The translations under genes were made by a program, and so were the position numbers. 5,152 nucleotides of DNA, from NCBI GenBank assembly GCA_012510755.1, contig JAAZHL010000163.1, positions 1 to 5,152 on the forward strand, written 5' to 3'. This stretch comes from Leucobacter sp. (GTDB lineage Bacteria > Actinomycetota > Actinomycetes > Actinomycetales > Microbacteriaceae). The first letter of the stretch is position 1. Each line of letters opens with the position of its first letter. The notes under the pieces are model-generated. The model ran no database searches, was not told where the DNA came from, and saw nothing but the letters and a program-made list of their open reading frames with translations. Shown in pieces: positions 4,555 through 5,152 of this stretch.

Positions 4555-5152
4555 AAGGCTCCCTTAGTGCTTGGGATGCCGGTGATCAAAGGATCAAGCG
4601 ACTTGGCCTGCCGAAACGCCCGCGCGAAGGCTTTGAACTCTGCTTCAGCAATGTGGTGTGGGTCACGCCCTTCGATCAAGCGAAGGTGCACAGTCAGCCG
4701 GGCGTTGAGCACGAGTGCCTCAAAAAAGTGACGCACCATGCTGCCCGTGTAATGTCCACCGATGAGGTGAAACTCAAACCCCGCGGGTTCACCACTGTGC
4801 ACGAGGTACGGCCGCCCAGAGATGTCGACCACGGCTTGAGCAAGCGCTTCATCAAGTGGCACGAGTGCATCACCATATCGGCTGATCCCCCGCTTGTCAC
4901 CTAAAGCTTCAAGCAGAGCCTGCCCCAGCAGAATGCCGGTATCTTCAACCGTGTGATGGATGTCGATGTGCACGTCCCCCTGAGCCTTCACCGTCAGATC
5001 AGTGAGCGAGTGACGAGCAAACGCGGTGAGCATGTGGTCGAAGAACGGCACACCAGTCTCAACGTCTGCGGTGCCGGTACCGTCAAGATTCAGGCTCAGC
5101 TGGATTTGTGACTCGCTGGTGATGCGCTCGAGTGAAGCTGTACGGGTAACAG
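4551..5152 (-). CDS. hisB: Imidazoleglycerol-phosphate dehydratase, 5' end cut
   Basis: HisB dehydrates imidazole glycerol phosphate to imidazole acetol phosphate, a manganese-dependent step. The 199 visible residues begin VTRTASLERITSES, which is close to the expected N-terminus, so only a few residues and the start codon are missing at the right edge. Key stretches are VPFFDHML (34-41), the first metal motif IHHTVED (64-70), LIGGHYTGSMVRHFFEAL (130-147 region), and the second metal motif DPHHIAEAEFKA (163-174). Both repeats of the IGPD fold are complete. There is no histidinol-phosphatase domain, so it is the monofunctional form usual in actinobacteria. The stop TGA overlaps the hisH start by 4 nt. 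The internal GTG at 5049-5051 is not the start, because the frame carries family sequence upstream of it. Confidence 0.97.
   Translation of the reverse strand, partial: VTRTASLERITSESQIQLSLNLDGTGTADVETGVPFFDHMLTAFARHSLTDLTVKAQGDVHIDIHHTVEDTGILLGQALLEALGDKRGISRYGDALVPLDEALAQAVVDISGRPYLVHSGEPAGFEFHLIGGHYTGSMVRHFFEALVLNARLTVHLRLIEGRDPHHIAEAEFKAFARAFRQAKSLDPLITGIPSTKGAL
4559..4565 (-). promoter_or_regulatory. Shine-Dalgarno of hisH inside hisB
   Basis: AAGGGAG on the minus strand lies in the last hisB codons, four bases before the hisH GTG. Together with the GTGA stop/start overlap it supports coupled translation of HisB and HisH and settles the hisH start. Confidence 0.6.

Overview
The window looks like a chromosomal core-genome segment of a high-GC Gram-positive bacterium (Actinobacteria). 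A Microbacteriaceae-like host is my best guess, from the IF-3 N-terminus (DPRTNERIR), a PriA-type HisA with actinobacterial active-site residues, and the DUF1844 and SseB-like neighbours. The family-level placement is inference from recalled sequences; no search was run.

Layout, left to right. (1) 1-381, minus strand: infC (translation initiation factor IF-3), running off the left edge. No ATG, GTG or TTG is available at its 5' end, and the frame appears to begin at an AUC codon behind a perfect AAGGAG Shine-Dalgarno. (2) 382-669: a 288-bp divergent intergenic region with no gene but four short inverted repeats in a row, plus an 8-bp direct repeat. (3) 670-1017, plus: a small DUF1844 protein. 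(4) 1074-1862 and 1849-2181, plus: azlC and azlD, the two subunits of a branched-chain amino acid exporter, overlapping by 14 nt. An imperfect hairpin fills most of the gap between the DUF1844 gene and azlC. (5) 2154-3074, minus: an SseB-family protein whose 3' end overlaps the 3' end of azlD by 28 bp, convergently. (6) 3108-3857 priA, 3907-4554 hisH and 4551-5152 hisB (5' end cut by the right edge), all minus. These are consecutive steps of the histidine pathway, with hisB/hisH overlapping by 4 nt.

How it works together: the minus-strand block hisB-hisH-priA-sseB-like reads as one operon. PriA isomerises ProFAR, HisH supplies ammonia to HisF (not in the window), and HisB dehydrates imidazole glycerol phosphate. 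PriA carries the residues expected for a dual HisA/TrpF enzyme, so it probably also serves tryptophan synthesis. The plus-strand block (DUF1844, azlC, azlD) is a second transcription unit between the his operon and infC, so an amino acid exporter sits beside amino acid biosynthesis genes. infC is expected to head infC-rpmI-rplT outside the window.

Most of the window is ordinary housekeeping DNA. The strongest candidates for a second look are the AUC start of infC together with the structured region upstream of it. I see no RNA genes, mobile elements, CRISPR arrays or phage genes, and no convincing sigma-70-like promoter or U-tract terminator.
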